Assembly: GCF_031755915.1 (NCBI RefSeq)
Contig: NC_083387.1
Coordinates: 2,632,501-2,696,500 of the forward strand
Length of the DNA: 64,000 nucleotides
Direction: 5' to 3'
DNA from: Ziziphus jujuba
Taxonomy: Eukaryota; Streptophyta; Magnoliopsida; Rosales; Rhamnaceae
Numbering within the stretch: the stretch's first letter is position 1; each line of letters opens with the position of its first letter. The translations under genes and the position numbers were made by a program. Below are positions 12,541 to 23,854 of the stretch, piece by piece. A model generated the notes under the pieces. The model ran no database searches. It was not told the DNA's origin and saw only the letters and a list, made by a program, of their open reading frames with translations.

Positions 12541-13134
12541 AAAATGGAGGAAAAGAAGAATGAAAAAAGCAATAAAGAGCATTCTTTCAAGGAAATTCTC
12601 ATTTGAAGAATCTATTAGACATTTTGGAAGTTGGATTATACTGATTAAACGTTGTATATTTATAAAATAGACTACAGTATCAAGCCCATCTGAGATCAAG
12701 AGCCCCAAACGCTCTCATAATCTCTCAGAAAATATCAATAATAGAAAGCTTGAACAAGATTTGTTCATAAAAGGGAGGTTACTATACTGAACTTTGATGA
12801 ACCCTTATTTTGATTTAAAACAACAAAAAAAGAAAAAAAAGAAAAAAAAAAAAAAAGAAAAAAGAAAAAAAAAAAAAAAACAGTTTTCTCTAATATAACT
12901 AACTAAATCTCCTAAACATTATTAGGCTGCTTCTTTGCATTTTTCTTATCAGTGTGGCACATGTATGATGTATATAAATCCAATGAGTTTTGCTATAATC
13001 TCATGAAATTTTTCACTTAATCACAAACAGCAGATTTTGGACAGCAGAAGAAGTTAACGGTGTAGGAGCCCCGTGAGCATAATTTAATTCCCTTCTTTCT
13101 TCTTTTTGGCTTCTCCGTTACTAGGGAGTCTTAA
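12541..13134. other. Convergent 3' flanks of transporter and GH3 genes
   Basis: This holds the 3'UTRs of two convergent genes. An A-rich tract at about 12820-12881 has interspersed G. No gene is seen. Confidence 0.5.
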
Positions 13135-14490
13135 TTATTCCACAAAATCTGAGCATACAGTAACAAGAGCAGATCTTTCAAGGATATGGACAATTTCATG
13201 ATTTCTTATTATCTTAGGTGGTTTATATTGACTTGCTGGTGCTCCATTTTCAATGGCTACCTGCGATAGTGTTTCAAAGCTACCAGGCTTTATTACAGTT
13301 ACCCACAAAGAACCCGCTTCACCTCTATCCCTCTGCACCTTGTAAAGGCCTCCCAAATTATACTCAATATCAGAACAAATCCTCCTTAGAACTACAACTG
13401 ACTCCTGCAACTTCTCTTGCTTAAACATGCATTCCTTTCTAACTTCTACAAACACCTTTAATCGCTTTGGGCTCAAGTTCAAATCCAAAAAACTAGCAAA
13501 TTCTGTAATTTCTATAGCCATTTCATATCTCAGCACAAGCTTAAAACTTTCTATTGCAGACATCAAGTCCCTCTCAGTGATTATATCAGAAAGAGCTTTG
13601 GGGGCTCTCATCACAAACTCCACTTGCGGAGATGAATTATAGAAACCAACAACTCTTACAATATCACCCAAACGGTATCTGTAAAATCCTCTGAAAGTAG
13701 TTACTACCACTTCATACATCTTTCCCACTTCAACACCGGAGAAATCTACTGTTTCTTCACTGATAGCATCAATCTTGTTGGGATCATATGGAAGAAACTC
13801 GAAGTAGGCTGCAGTTGGAAGCATAACAAATCGGGTTGTCTCTGGGGGTTGCATAATATCCAAGTTAATACCCACACAGCATTCTGAGGCAAAGTAGTCT
13901 CCACCTATTAGAGGTACACCTTCTGCATAATGCTTGAGTTTTGGATAATACTGCTCCATACTTCCAGTGGTAACACACCTAACATATCGAACATTTGGCC
14001 ATAACTTGTTCACAATCCCACCCCAATTCTCTTCCTGAAAGATTGACCGAAATCTCTTGGAGAGCTCCAGTTGAGGACCACCAAGAACCTCAGTAACAGA
14101 ACTTTTCATTGCAGCATCAGAAATCTCAAAACTGGGGAATCCATTTTCAAGATCATCACAGAGCTGCTCCCACTTGGACTCTAGAAGGTAAAACACTTTG
14201 ATTAAGCCAATGGCATAAGGGGCACGAATCCCATCGATGAAATCGGAGTTCCTAAGGCCACAAAGAAGGTGACAATACATTTGGTGCTCAACATTGGATC
14301 CAAGAATGACTTCCCTGGGACTAGCACTAACGGTTAACTGAGACAAGTTGGTTCTACTGCTACTGTGGAAAGGGTATGAAGACGCAGCCATAACCTTAAA
14401 ACCACCTTTGGTAATCGTAACATTATCAGCATAGATAAACCACAGGACTTTATTGGCCGAGGGCCTTGGAGGAAACAACCTATACATAAA

Positions 14491-14524
<34 letters not shown>

Positions 14525-15236
14525 GGGAAATGAAAAAGAGGAAACCAATTCGGTAGACTGGTTAATACAACAGCAAAGACGACTAAAAAAAAAAAACCAA
14601 AAAGGGAAAAAAAAAAAAAAAAAAAGAAAAGAAAAAAAAAAGGTAAAAATTGGAGTGAATTACCTTCTATGAATTGCGACGCTGCCCTGGTGAGCCAAGT
14701 GGGAGGCTGCTTTTGAGAGTGATGAATCATAATAAGGTATCAACTTGGGCTTCATGGAACTAGTCCCAGAACTTCACGACCCAGTAATAAATAAATAAAT
14801 AAATAACTCCAAATAAAAATTAATATAAAGATTATTATTTTTTTTTTATTTGTAATACATAAAGATCAAATTTTTATGGAGACGACAAGTTCTGTAATTA
14901 ATGAAAGACCAAGCTAAATCAAGAATATTACCTGTAGAAGAAGCAAACAAGAGGGTCAACGGAGAGAAGAGGCTGATCATCACGATGATCATGATCATGA
15001 TCAAGGGGGCCATCGGCCAGCCGGTTGATGTCATCAAAATAATCCTCGTAGCTAGATAATGGCAAGGCTCGCCGGAAGTTTGCCACGTCGATCGGAGCAT
15101 TGTAGCGTTGGAAATGGCGCTGGAGATAACGTACGCCGCTGTTGCGTTTAAGTATTGACTGAAGCGCCTCGAGCTGGTGACGCGTGGCGTCCAGCGTAGT
15201 GCTCTCGAGTTTTATCAAGAGCTCCTCGTCCGACAT
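13135..15236 (-). CDS. GH3.10: GH3 acyl-acid amido synthetase, GH3.10/DFL2-like
   Basis: An ATP-dependent enzyme of the firefly-luciferase superfamily that adenylates an acyl substrate (jasmonate or auxin type) and conjugates it to an amino acid in the cytosol. Three exons close in frame to 585 aa, the normal family length: 15236-14932, 14771-14664 and 14479-13135. The first junction rebuilds the adenylate-binding motif SSGTSS (near residue 102). The second joins HQGSVAIHRR to LFPPRPSANK. Further signatures are GGDYFASECCVG (near 334) and the YRLGD loop (near 407). The first exon contains an unusual Asp/His run after the ADG motif. The PYYDSSLSKAASH-type sequence resembles GH3.10 more than auxin group II, and remembered synteny agrees, but the substrate class is inference. 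Intron 2 holds an exceptional G/C homopolymer next to its acceptor. The gene shares an 896-bp divergent spacer with the FAF-like gene. Confidence 0.85.
14491..14523. repeat. G33 homopolymer in GH3 intron 2
   Basis: Thirty-three consecutive G on the plus strand, followed by A and three more G. On the coding (minus) strand this is a run of C that ends eleven bases before the exon 3 boundary (exon starts at 14479), in the place of the polypyrimidine tract. A-rich tracts at 14585-14640 lie in the same intron. Confidence 0.9.
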
Positions 15237-16132
15237 CTATACCATAATATGGAAAGAAAGAGCATCAAGCCGGTGCGCAGGTTATGCTCGTGCTCTCAAC
15301 TGGTGGAGGTTAGAAACTGCCCCCTCTGTTGCGGAGTTTCTATCGGAGCGACCGGCAAGTCGTAGAAACTAGAAAATGACAATCCGCCGCTTTCTGAATC
15401 TTGAAAAGTTTGATGGCTAGACAAATATACCCTTTTCTACCAGCCGTCAAGTGGGCCATTTTGGAAAATTATGTTGGGCTTGGGAATTAGGGCCCATCAC
15501 TAAACGTAAGCCTAAAAGGACCATGGAAACGATATTCGACAACGCTCGAATCGAAATAACGACACATCGTTTAGATGAGAGGAAAAACCCGGGAGTGTCC
15601 AGCTCATCGAAGGCCGTTATGCACTTCAATGCCATGTCAGCACCTCCTATATAAATTTGAAGGAATTTGGTATTCTTCCACTTCACTGAGTCTCTCCCCC
15701 CCGCTGATAGTAATCAATCATTGATTTCTCTCTGAAAAAAAAAAAGAAAAAAAAAAAAAGAAAGAATTCCTCACGACTTTCTCGAGAAAATCTTCAAGAA
15801 AAATAAAAAAGAGAGATCAACGAATTGGCAAAGAGGCAATCAGTAATTTGGGGAAACGAAGCCAAGAAACGGAATCAATGGAGTCTTACGTTGAGAATAG
15901 CTTCTCTTACCCCCAAGTTTAGCCTAAAAAAGTGAGGGTTTTCTTCAATGGAGCTTAAATTTTCCATCACCAAGTAGAGCCATTGAAGTTCAAGATTCAG
16001 GTACTGGGTTGTTGTGACGTCGTTGTTCCGTATTTGAGTAACTACTATATTTCACGTAGTAGAGAGACTATACTCCATTGAAGTTCGAACAGTTTCTTCT
16101 TTTTGACCTTGGCGAAACAACCAAAAACAACA
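15237..16132. promoter_or_regulatory. Divergent spacer between GH3 and FAF-like genes
   Basis: The 896 bp between the two start codons must hold both promoters and leaders. The part nearest FAF contains A-rich tracts (15735-15760) and purine-rich leader-like DNA. No ORF is supported, and the short frames at 15447-15686 are not protein-like. Confidence 0.45.
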
Positions 16133-16780
16133 ATGCCGAACATACTCGGCGACGAAGACAAGCAACAGCCGGAAAGAAACATTCTTGAATCTCTTGCCTC
16201 TGGAAATTCCGGCAGGCGGAATACTCCTTCGGCTACCGATGATGCAATGGAAGTTGACGAAACTGGTTCCGGCTGTGGAACTAGATATGCTGACACGATC
16301 GGAACACTCCAAGACGATGATCAAGATCCTATATATGGCTCTGCTCATGATCAAACGCGCAGATTGGAAATGTTTACTGAAAGCCTGGGGTTTGAGAGCA
16401 CGAGCGAAAGAGCACACGGCGGCGGTGGTAGTGATCTGACAGTGGAGCTGTTGGACACAACAAGGTCAAGATCGTTGAAAAGAAGGAGAGAAGAAAGAGA
16501 GCTAATGAGGAGGAGAGACAGTAGGAGCTTCGAGGATTTCCCACCATTGCTGTCCACGTTGGATAGGTATGGACGGCCAAGATTCGTACTTGAGAACGTG
16601 AGGAGGGATGGACGGCTGGAGTTAATTGTAAGGAGGAACGAACGCCGCTCTGTTGTACGGAGTCAGAGTGCAGACCGTGAATCCACTACCAGGTTTTTGA
16701 TCGATAAGGATGGTGATGATGATGGTGATGGTGATGGTGGTGGTGATGGTGGTGATGGTGAAGGTGATGATGGCCATTGA
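16133..16780 (+). CDS. FANTASTIC FOUR (FAF)-like protein
   Basis: Intronless, 215 aa from the ATG at 16133. The same frame is open upstream to a TTG, but no earlier ATG is in frame. The family signature is the short FAF domain, FPPLLSTLDRYGRPRF followed by VLENVRRDGRLEL, at about residues 136-168. A basic RSRSLKRRREERELMRRR region precedes it. The C-terminus is a Gly/Asp tail (about 195-215) encoded by a GAT/GGT microsatellite, and acidic runs are common in this family. FAF proteins act in shoot meristem size control and are probably nuclear or cytosolic regulators without a known enzymatic activity. Whether this is a true FAF1-4 orthologue or a FAF-like member is unresolved. The FAF domain itself is clear. 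Confidence 0.75.
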   Translation: MPNILGDEDKQQPERNILESLASGNSGRRNTPSATDDAMEVDETGSGCGTRYADTIGTLQDDDQDPIYGSAHDQTRRLEMFTESLGFESTSERAHGGGGSDLTVELLDTTRSRSLKRRREERELMRRRDSRSFEDFPPLLSTLDRYGRPRFVLENVRRDGRLELIVRRNERRSVVRSQSADRESTTRFLIDKDGDDDGDGDGGGDGGDGEGDDGH

Positions 16781-17514
16781 GGATTGAGGAGAGAGATACA
16801 TCATAAAAAGGTAGCAGCTTTGGGGTTTTGCTTTAGATGAGAAAATTTGATGGATTTTCGGTAAATACCAAAGAGACTAAAGACTAGCCATTTTAGTATA
16901 AACAGAGATTCAATACTGCTAATTGCTAATATCTAATAAAGGTCAGACTTTGATTGCTTTTGGTTTCTTGTGTAAATATACAAATTTAATAGCTGAGATG
17001 AAATTTATAATGAGATTCTTCAAAATTTTTCAATGAGAAGAAATCGAGTTTAGATGCTAATAAAAAGGGTATTAAAGTTGAAATGTGTGAATTTTATCAT
17101 TAAATCCACTTTCGTGTTGCTTCTGTAATCCTATTAATAGCTAAACCAGAGTTTGATTTTGTTATTTATGGCTCAGCCATTTTAGTTATCATCTAACCTA
17201 CAAGGTTTTGTAGAAAATATAGTTCAGATATTTGAAGTCGAATATATCTAATTTGAGATATTTGATAAATCTATTCTCCATCAACTTTCCATTTTGGATA
17301 GAGTTTGAGTTGGGCTGGGCCACTATGACTTCGCTGGATAAGGAACAAACACGAAAATTTTGCAATTCCATTTCGGCCCTTAACTTTAACCAGATAGACA
17401 TATATGCTTATTGAAATGGTGAATTACCCTGTTTTCATGATTAAAGAGGAAATTACCCTGTTTATTACTGAACTAAAAGGGTAAAGTAGCAATTAAAAAC
17501 CACTCTTTAAGTAA
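16781..17514. other. 3' flank of FAF-like gene; no gene seen
   Basis: AT-rich DNA following the FAF-like stop. It contains the probable FAF 3'UTR and no supportable ORF. The frames at 17198-17414 overlap one another on opposite strands and resemble nothing. Confidence 0.5.
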
Positions 17515-18066
17515 AACAAGTTCAAAAGTACTTTTAATGGATAGAAAATGAAAAACCATATAAATATTGAAAAAGCTGCCAAAAAGGAAAGCAGCTCCAA
17601 AATTAACCATTTCCGCTTCTCCCATACCAACAACACAATCACAGATTAACAAAACAATAAAAAAAATTCTATGATATATATAAATTTGTTATGTCTCTGT
17701 TTTCTCCGTATACCTTTTGATGGAGAAGACTGTGATATCCTTATAACTTTCCGTTTTAGTTGTTGTTTCTTTCTATAAAGATTTTCATGATGAATAGTAG
17801 TATTATTATTTGTTTTGATTATATCAACTTTGACAATATGATGATTAGAAATCTCTTTGGAAGAGAACACCGAGTATGAACCAGGAACAAACTTATATGG
17901 ACAATTTGGAGATGCCAATATGTAAACTACCCGAGTTCCAATGTCCCTTGCACTTGCACACCTGCAAAACAATTTAAACTCATTAAGATGGAAAATGATT
18001 AATTTGACGCCTTAATAAGGTAAAAAAAAGATAGGGACAAGTTCTTATTTTACTTTGCCCTTTGGC
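17515..18066 (-). pseudogene. Broken duplicate of the EEP gene 3' end
   Basis: This segment duplicates the last intron, last exon and 3' flank of the intact EEP gene at 27105-30547, in the same orientation. Blocks such as VYILASPN, YKFVPGSYSVFSSK and HHIVKVD (about 17700-17950) match the intact protein. Similarity runs through the stop region into the flank: the CAGCTCCAAAATTAACCATT word near 17590 recurs near 27003. The copy is dead. A changed word in the exon puts a stop right after the splice junction in the correct phase, the region matching the parental stop reads through, and all upstream exons are missing. On its upstream side it abuts a ribulose-phosphate epimerase fragment. Confidence 0.8.
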
Positions 18067-18660
18067 CAGGTTTCACAGTCTTAACAAGAACCATTTCCAT
18101 AGGATTTTCACTTTCAAGCTGTGGATTGAGAAATACTGTAAATGAATCAGAGGATTCTCTAATGTAGGAATTAACTGGTAATGAATAGAGCATAAAACTT
18201 CAAATATATTTTGATGTTTCGCTCAACAGCTTAGAAATGGACATGCTTCCACTCCAATCATTGGATTTACTGCTAAGCAGAAAGGGAGGGAGAAAAAGTT
18301 AAAAATAAAAAAGACACACCCGGAGGAAAAACTTCCTCAATAGGTGTCCGGGCATTAATGCCAACGCCAGGCTTCATGCCCTTTGACTTAATTCTTTGGA
18401 CAAGTTCTTGCCAATTTTCTATCGAAAGGAAAATGAAACAGGTAAATTAAACAAATAGTTCCTTCTGCAATAAGAAATAAATGAGCAAAATAAATAAATA
18501 AATAAATAAAGCAAAAGAACATCTCAAACAGCATAACGTACCCTTGAATCCTTCAAAATGGAAAGTAAAACCTGAAGCACCAGCTTTCCCTAAAGGCTTA
18601 ACATAACCAAGAGGATTAGTGACCATAAGGTGGCAATCCAAAATATGCCCTGTAGGTGAA
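18067..18660 (-). pseudogene. Ribulose-phosphate 3-epimerase gene fragment
   Basis: Three exon-like pieces of a cytosolic-type RPE are separated by intron-like DNA. The first (about 18648-18543) encodes LDCHLMVTNPLGYVKPLGKA. The second (about 18420-18322) encodes ENWQELVQRIKSKGMKPGV and an EEVFPP end. The third (about 18101-18067) encodes ESENPMEMVLVKTVKPG. In the active enzyme this last stretch continues through the phosphate-binding PGFGGQ loop. Here it stops at PG and runs straight into the EEP duplicate. The N-terminal exons and the C-terminal third are absent. Retained introns show a DNA-level duplication, not a retrocopy. No function is expected. Confidence 0.75.
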
Positions 18661-18875
18661 TAAGAATATTATGCCATATCTAGTCATAATAAGTGCCTAT
18701 TAGGAAAAAATAGTGTACATGGGCCCATACGTTCACATCTTTCAGAAGCAAGGAATAGATAATGCAAAAGTATAAGTACAAATCCAATCTCCATTTAAAA
18801 ATATTTGACAAATTAATGGCCTTATTGTGAGCCACATTTAAATCCAATAAAATTAACATACTTATGGGCTTTTGA

Positions 18876-18953
18876 GTTTATACTAGTTTCTATTACCACC
18901 AAAAAAAAAAAAAAAGAGAGAGAGAGAGGAAACAAAGGGTTTATACTAGTTTC
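18876..18953 (+). repeat. A-tailed micro-insertion with perfect 15-bp direct repeats
   Basis: GTTTATACTAGTTTC occurs identically at 18876-18890 and 18939-18953. The 48-nt insert begins TATTACCACC, continues as 15 A and ends in a GA-repeat tail. This is one of the clearest members of the dispersed family. Confidence 0.65.
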
Positions 18954-19627
18954 ATATTTATCTTCTAATTGGAAAAGTTCCAATTCAATCCTTTATAAGT
19001 TATAATGTAAGTACAAGCTGATTTCACCAAAAAAAAAAAAAAGAGAACCAAAAAATGAATTTGACAGAGAAACATCACGTGAGTCACTACCATGGGACAA
19101 TAGACAATGTTGTAATTCTATTTAGTTATTCTTTATACTAGAACTTTACTGGATATTGGACTTTCTTCCAATTTAATTTATATGTTTAATAGTTATTACT
19201 GATTTTGTCGTCTTCTCTAGAAACAATTTCAGTTCCTTCTTCGGACGAACAGAGACGTCCAGAAAATGCGCGTGTAGTTGATTAACAGTACTGGCTACGA
19301 CGTCGTTTAAGTCAAAAGTCTAATTTTGACTTCTGGGTTGGAAGGAATATTGAATAATGTATGGGCCGCTGGTGCTGGATTACATGGCGGGTTTTATTTT
19401 GCAACGTTAATTGTACGCCTCTCAGCCAAAATAAATAAATAAATAAAATAAGAATAAATAACACCTTCTAATGTCAAATTAGAATTACAGACTAAAAAAA
19501 AAAAATAATGTCAAAATACGGAAATATTAAAATCAGAAAATATTTGTAAATACGTTAAATTATAAGAATGGTAAAAGTATGGCCATGATATTGACCTGAT
19601 TAGAAGAGTGGTTCTGTATAGTTAGAA

Positions 19628-19680
19628 GGGTTGTTATTTTCTTTTATCAAAAAAAAAAAAAAAAAAGGGTTGTTATTTTC
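19628..19680 (+). repeat. A-tailed micro-insertion with perfect 14-bp direct repeats
   Basis: GGGTTGTTATTTTC occurs identically at 19628-19641 and 19667-19680. It flanks a 25-nt insert, TTTTATC followed by 18 A. The insert is too short to encode anything, so the A-run plus the duplication is the whole event. Confidence 0.65.
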
Positions 19681-20053
19681 ACAAATTCCATAGATTCGGA
19701 TAGCCAGACGTCTAGCAATTTTTTATTTTTTATTTTTTATTGGTGCTCGTTAATTTTAGTAGTCTATTTTTTATTTTCCTTTATATATATATATATATCC
19801 TTTAGTCTATAATATAAATAAGAAGAGCCAAAGGATTTGATCATATTTTACTATTCATAATGGTTCAAAAACGATTATTTTTTTTGCGTTTTATTTTATT
19901 TTGTGCTCTTCAGTTTGTATGTTTTTTGGAAATTTGAAAAAATTTGAGGGTTGTTAACGTCTTTTAAAGTATCTACCAACTTTTGTACGGGAAGTTGAAT
20001 CTTTCCTCTCCTGTGCATTCTTCGTTCCTCCTTCCATTGAAGCTCAGATTCAC

Positions 20054-20085
<32 letters not shown>

Positions 20086-20727
20086 AGAAGAGAAGAAAAG
20101 AAAAATAACTCTGGGATGTGCTTCAAGGTTGCTTGGGTCATCTGGTGAGTGTATATTATATTTTATTTTTTCTTTCTTTCCTTATTTATTCTTCCTTTCT
20201 CCTCAACAATCCTCCGTGGTCTCTCTCTCTCTAATGGGCTTTCCATTTTCCACCAAAATCTATATTCTCTTCCTGTATGTTCATGTATAGATTGAGTTTT
20301 TTTCTGCCTTTCAATTTAGACCAAGTTTATTTATCTGTTTCAATTTTAGAGAAAATAAGATTAGGATTTGTATTTTATTTGTTTGTTATTGGAAGCCATG
20401 TAAACCTTTTAGTTGGTTCTAGAATTCAGTATTGTTTCAATGTAGTCATTAACTTGGAATCTATTGATCATATTTGATAAGCTTGGTGAAATTGTTAAAG
20501 AATTTTGGGTTATGATTTATCTTATTTATAGATGTAGAGACAATGAAACCCTAAATAGGGTGATTAAGGTTTTCCATGTGTTGTTGTGTGGAAATAAAAT
20601 ATCCTGTTTCTTTAGTCTACTTTTTTCTTTTTTCTTTTTTTTTTTCCAAAGAAAATGTCCGTTACCCAGAAAAAAAAAATTTCTAATATGTGCTTGCATA
20701 TATGGAATTTGATTCATTCACATAAAA

Positions 20728-20764
<37 letters not shown>

Positions 20765-22127
20765 GATACTGATTTGATCTAATATGTATAAAAAAATAAA
20801 TGTAAAATGAAGAAATAATTTATGTTTTGATGTGTATATAAATATGTGCATACAATATATATATATATATGATTTTCAAAGTAAATTAAAAAAAATAAAT
20901 ATTTTTGTTGAATATTTTATCATATGTGAGATGTAGTAAATTTTTTCACTTTAAATATTAAATAAATTTCTGTTAAATGGGCTGGACTTTTTTGTTAATA
21001 AATAATGGATTGGACTTACTCCAACTATTGCTTTGCATTAGCCTTTTATCTTTTATCTATTACGTTAATTAAAATCCTTGAATGTTCTATCACATATTTG
21101 ATCTTCAACAGTTGCTATAATGGTGAGATCCACATTTTATGCTTCTTTTTTTATTTTGCCATACAGGTGTCAGGGGTTGTGGTATGACATGCATTATGGT
21201 TATGATGACTTACAGTATGGTAAGGATAGAGTTGGTGTACTTTATACAAAATTCTGGACTTTATTATTGTACTTCAGAAAGGACTTTGACTTATCATGTA
21301 AGTAAAGATTTGATTTATAATATTTTAAAGCTTATTTCCTTGGTTTTCAGTATTTAAATGCTATTGGCTTTTTTTCTTTTCTATTTTTTTTTTTCAGCTT
21401 TTCTCTCCCCCTACTCTCTTTATCAGTGACGACAAAGAGCCTGAGGATTGTGTTATTCACTACAAAATTGGTAACTTTAATTTTTTCCATTCCTTTGTCT
21501 TATTACTTAATTTCCTCGTGCATTTCAATTCTTTTGTGAGTTCATGAATTTCATTGTGCATGGATCATTATGCATGGATCTTTGCATTTTTCATTGCTTT
21601 TGTGTGCACATGCATATGATTTATATTTCAGTTCTTCACCCAATATCACATATTGATATATGAAAAACCAACATGTATTTATGTTAACAAAATGACTAGC
21701 TTGTCTGCGTAGATTATCTAAAACATCCATTTTTTGAGAGCTCTAACAACTGCCAGAGCATGCGTGTCCTCATTCTATAGTCTTCCCTTATTTCATTATT
21801 TGTTTTAGAAATTGCAAAATGAAATGTAGCATATTCAACAACCAACCAAAATCTAAATAAAAAAACTTTTTATGAACACCATGTGGAACCAATTTGTGAA
21901 CAATGAATGTACTCAAATTTTGAATATTATGAATAGAAAACCAATCATAATTGGATGTCGACTTAAAGTTAGCTCATATAATGGTATGTTTCCTTACTGA
22001 CTACACTACAATTGATGTTATTTTTGAACAATTTTTATGTAATTAAAATAGTCAGCAATTTTCTAAATTAGTTTTTATTAATTCAATTTTTTACATGCAT
22101 ATTTGTATTATTTATATCATCATATAG

Positions 22128-23854
22128 GTATCTCGCTTTCAACCAAATCCTCCAGTTCATTTGTTATTGAACCGGAGATACCACAAGCAGCTGCTTTATC
22201 AATTTGGTAAACTAATATTGAAGTTTAAATTTAGAACAATTTTTCTTGTATAAAAAATAAAAATAGCAATAATTAATTTGAGCAATTACAGGTATAATGC
22301 TAATGCTGAAAAAGTCATGGACATAATATGTGGAAGGATTGGTCTTGAGACAAAGTCACTGTCTACACTTCCTTTTGCTGAGGACATCATTACCGTTAAA
22401 ATGATAGATAATCAACTTAATACGGTAAATTTCTTGACTATTATTTTGTTTATAATTATTAACAACTATAATGTTAAGATATGTTTGTACTTTTCATTAT
22501 GTAAACAGAGGAGAAGTTTTTGGATCAATGGTCACATCAAAGTGACAAATTTGATTCAACCTTTTTGGTACTTAAGTTGTGAAAAATGCACAAAAGCAAC
22601 TGGATATGAATTTGAACAGAGGTTTAACTGCTTGTATTGCAGACATGATCAAGTTAAAGCTATGCCAAGGTATGCATACAAATATTTGTTGTTATTATTA
22701 TTATTATTATTGTTATTATCGTCCAATTATGCAATCATCATTATATGATTGTAACTTACAACTACTGGGTTTTTTTCCCCATTAAAAACACACTAATTAA
22801 TAATGCATGAAAAATTTATAATCAATGATATTATATTTTTCATCTCAAGTGTGAAACATAAGATAAAGCTTTGATCTAAATGAATAGGACAAGAATAAAA
22901 CAGAAAAAAGATATGATTATACCTTGCACTGATCGATTTGTACATTTGTTGAGCCCCATAGCAATCACCCCATTCTACAACTTTTGCTCATTTGTCAATA
23001 TGCTGCATTTAAAAGCAAAAACAGGCTACATTATGATTGAGGATCATGCTTGCTAGCCAAAATAACGAGATTTGTTGCAAGAAAAACTCCACTGTCTTTT
23101 GAGTATTTTCGGATATTTAGTTGCCATAATAATTGAGATCCACAAAAATTAATAATTGAAATTAATCATCATTATTTGAAACTCAAAAATCAAACTTAAA
23201 CAGAGATCGTGTTTAAGAATTGCAACATAAAACAAAGAAAAATAACAAAATGAGCCATCTTTTATGTTAAGCATGTTCATTAGGAATTTTCATTTATAGT
23301 TTAGTAAGCAAAATATAGAACTCCATAAATTTTTGTTCTCTAAATACTTAGCTTATCTTTGTCATATAGATTATTACTTCATCTACATTATTACTTCATC
23401 ACCTTTTGTTGTAATCCATTAGGTTAATGCCTCAATCTTTGCCTCTGCTCTCTCCACCCAGTGCTACTTCAATTTTGTATAATGTGAAATACTTTATTCA
23501 GTTATTGTATAAGACATTTTATATTATTTATTTTATGATTAATTATAACCTCTAACGGGTAATTCTTCTTTTATTCAGGTGCCGAGTCATTGTTGATTTG
23601 ATAGATGAGTCTTCATCATTGAATGCTACATTGTTCGGAAATCAAGCTGAAAAATTTCTTGGTTGCACTGCATATGAGTTGATGAATAAATCTGATAGGG
23701 TAATATAATTCTTTTCATATGTGTTTGTGGAAATGACTGGTTAGTTTTAACTTGTTCTTTAAAAAAACATATATAAATGATGTAAATGCTTATGTGAGTA
23801 CTAACTGTGAATCTTTCTTTTTTTTAGGCTTCTGTTAAAGATATTGAAAAATAG
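22128..23854 (+). pseudogene. RPA1-like C-terminal exons (5'-truncated gene fragment)
   Basis: Five exons with good splice sites join in frame: 22128-22206, 22292-22424, 22509-22669, 23579-23699 and 23828-23854, ending in TAG. They encode the C-terminal DNA-binding region of a replication protein A 70-kDa-like protein. A linker SFVIEPEIPQAAALSIWYNA is followed by FWINGHIKVTNL. Then comes a zinc ribbon with CEKC and CLYC pairs, and an OB-fold end containing VDLIDESSSLNATLFGNQAEKF. The upstream OB folds expected in RPA1 (about 600 residues) are not found between 18.7 and 22.1 kb, and no start codon can be assigned. Such fragments are common in plants as Helitron-captured or expanded RPA1-like copies. 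It is called a fragment because the front is missing; an unrecognised short RPA-like gene remains possible. Confidence 0.6.

Larger units (their letters stand above)
18661..22127. other. Long spacer with simple repeats; no gene supported
   Basis: AT-rich DNA with (TA)n tracts (20731-20761, 20857-20870), a long A-run at 20056-20083, and A-tailed micro-insertions at 18876-18953 and 19628-19680. A few exon-like open stretches (about 21165-21300 and 21410-21470) sit in the same orientation just before the RPA-like exons. I do not recognise them, and they do not splice convincingly to the next exon. Confidence 0.5.

Noticed and set aside
13135..14730. Single 531-codon frame as the whole GH3 protein
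   Set aside because: Its N-terminal part reads through intron 2, including a poly-Pro and poly-Phe stretch from the homopolymers. The three-exon model gives a normal GH3.
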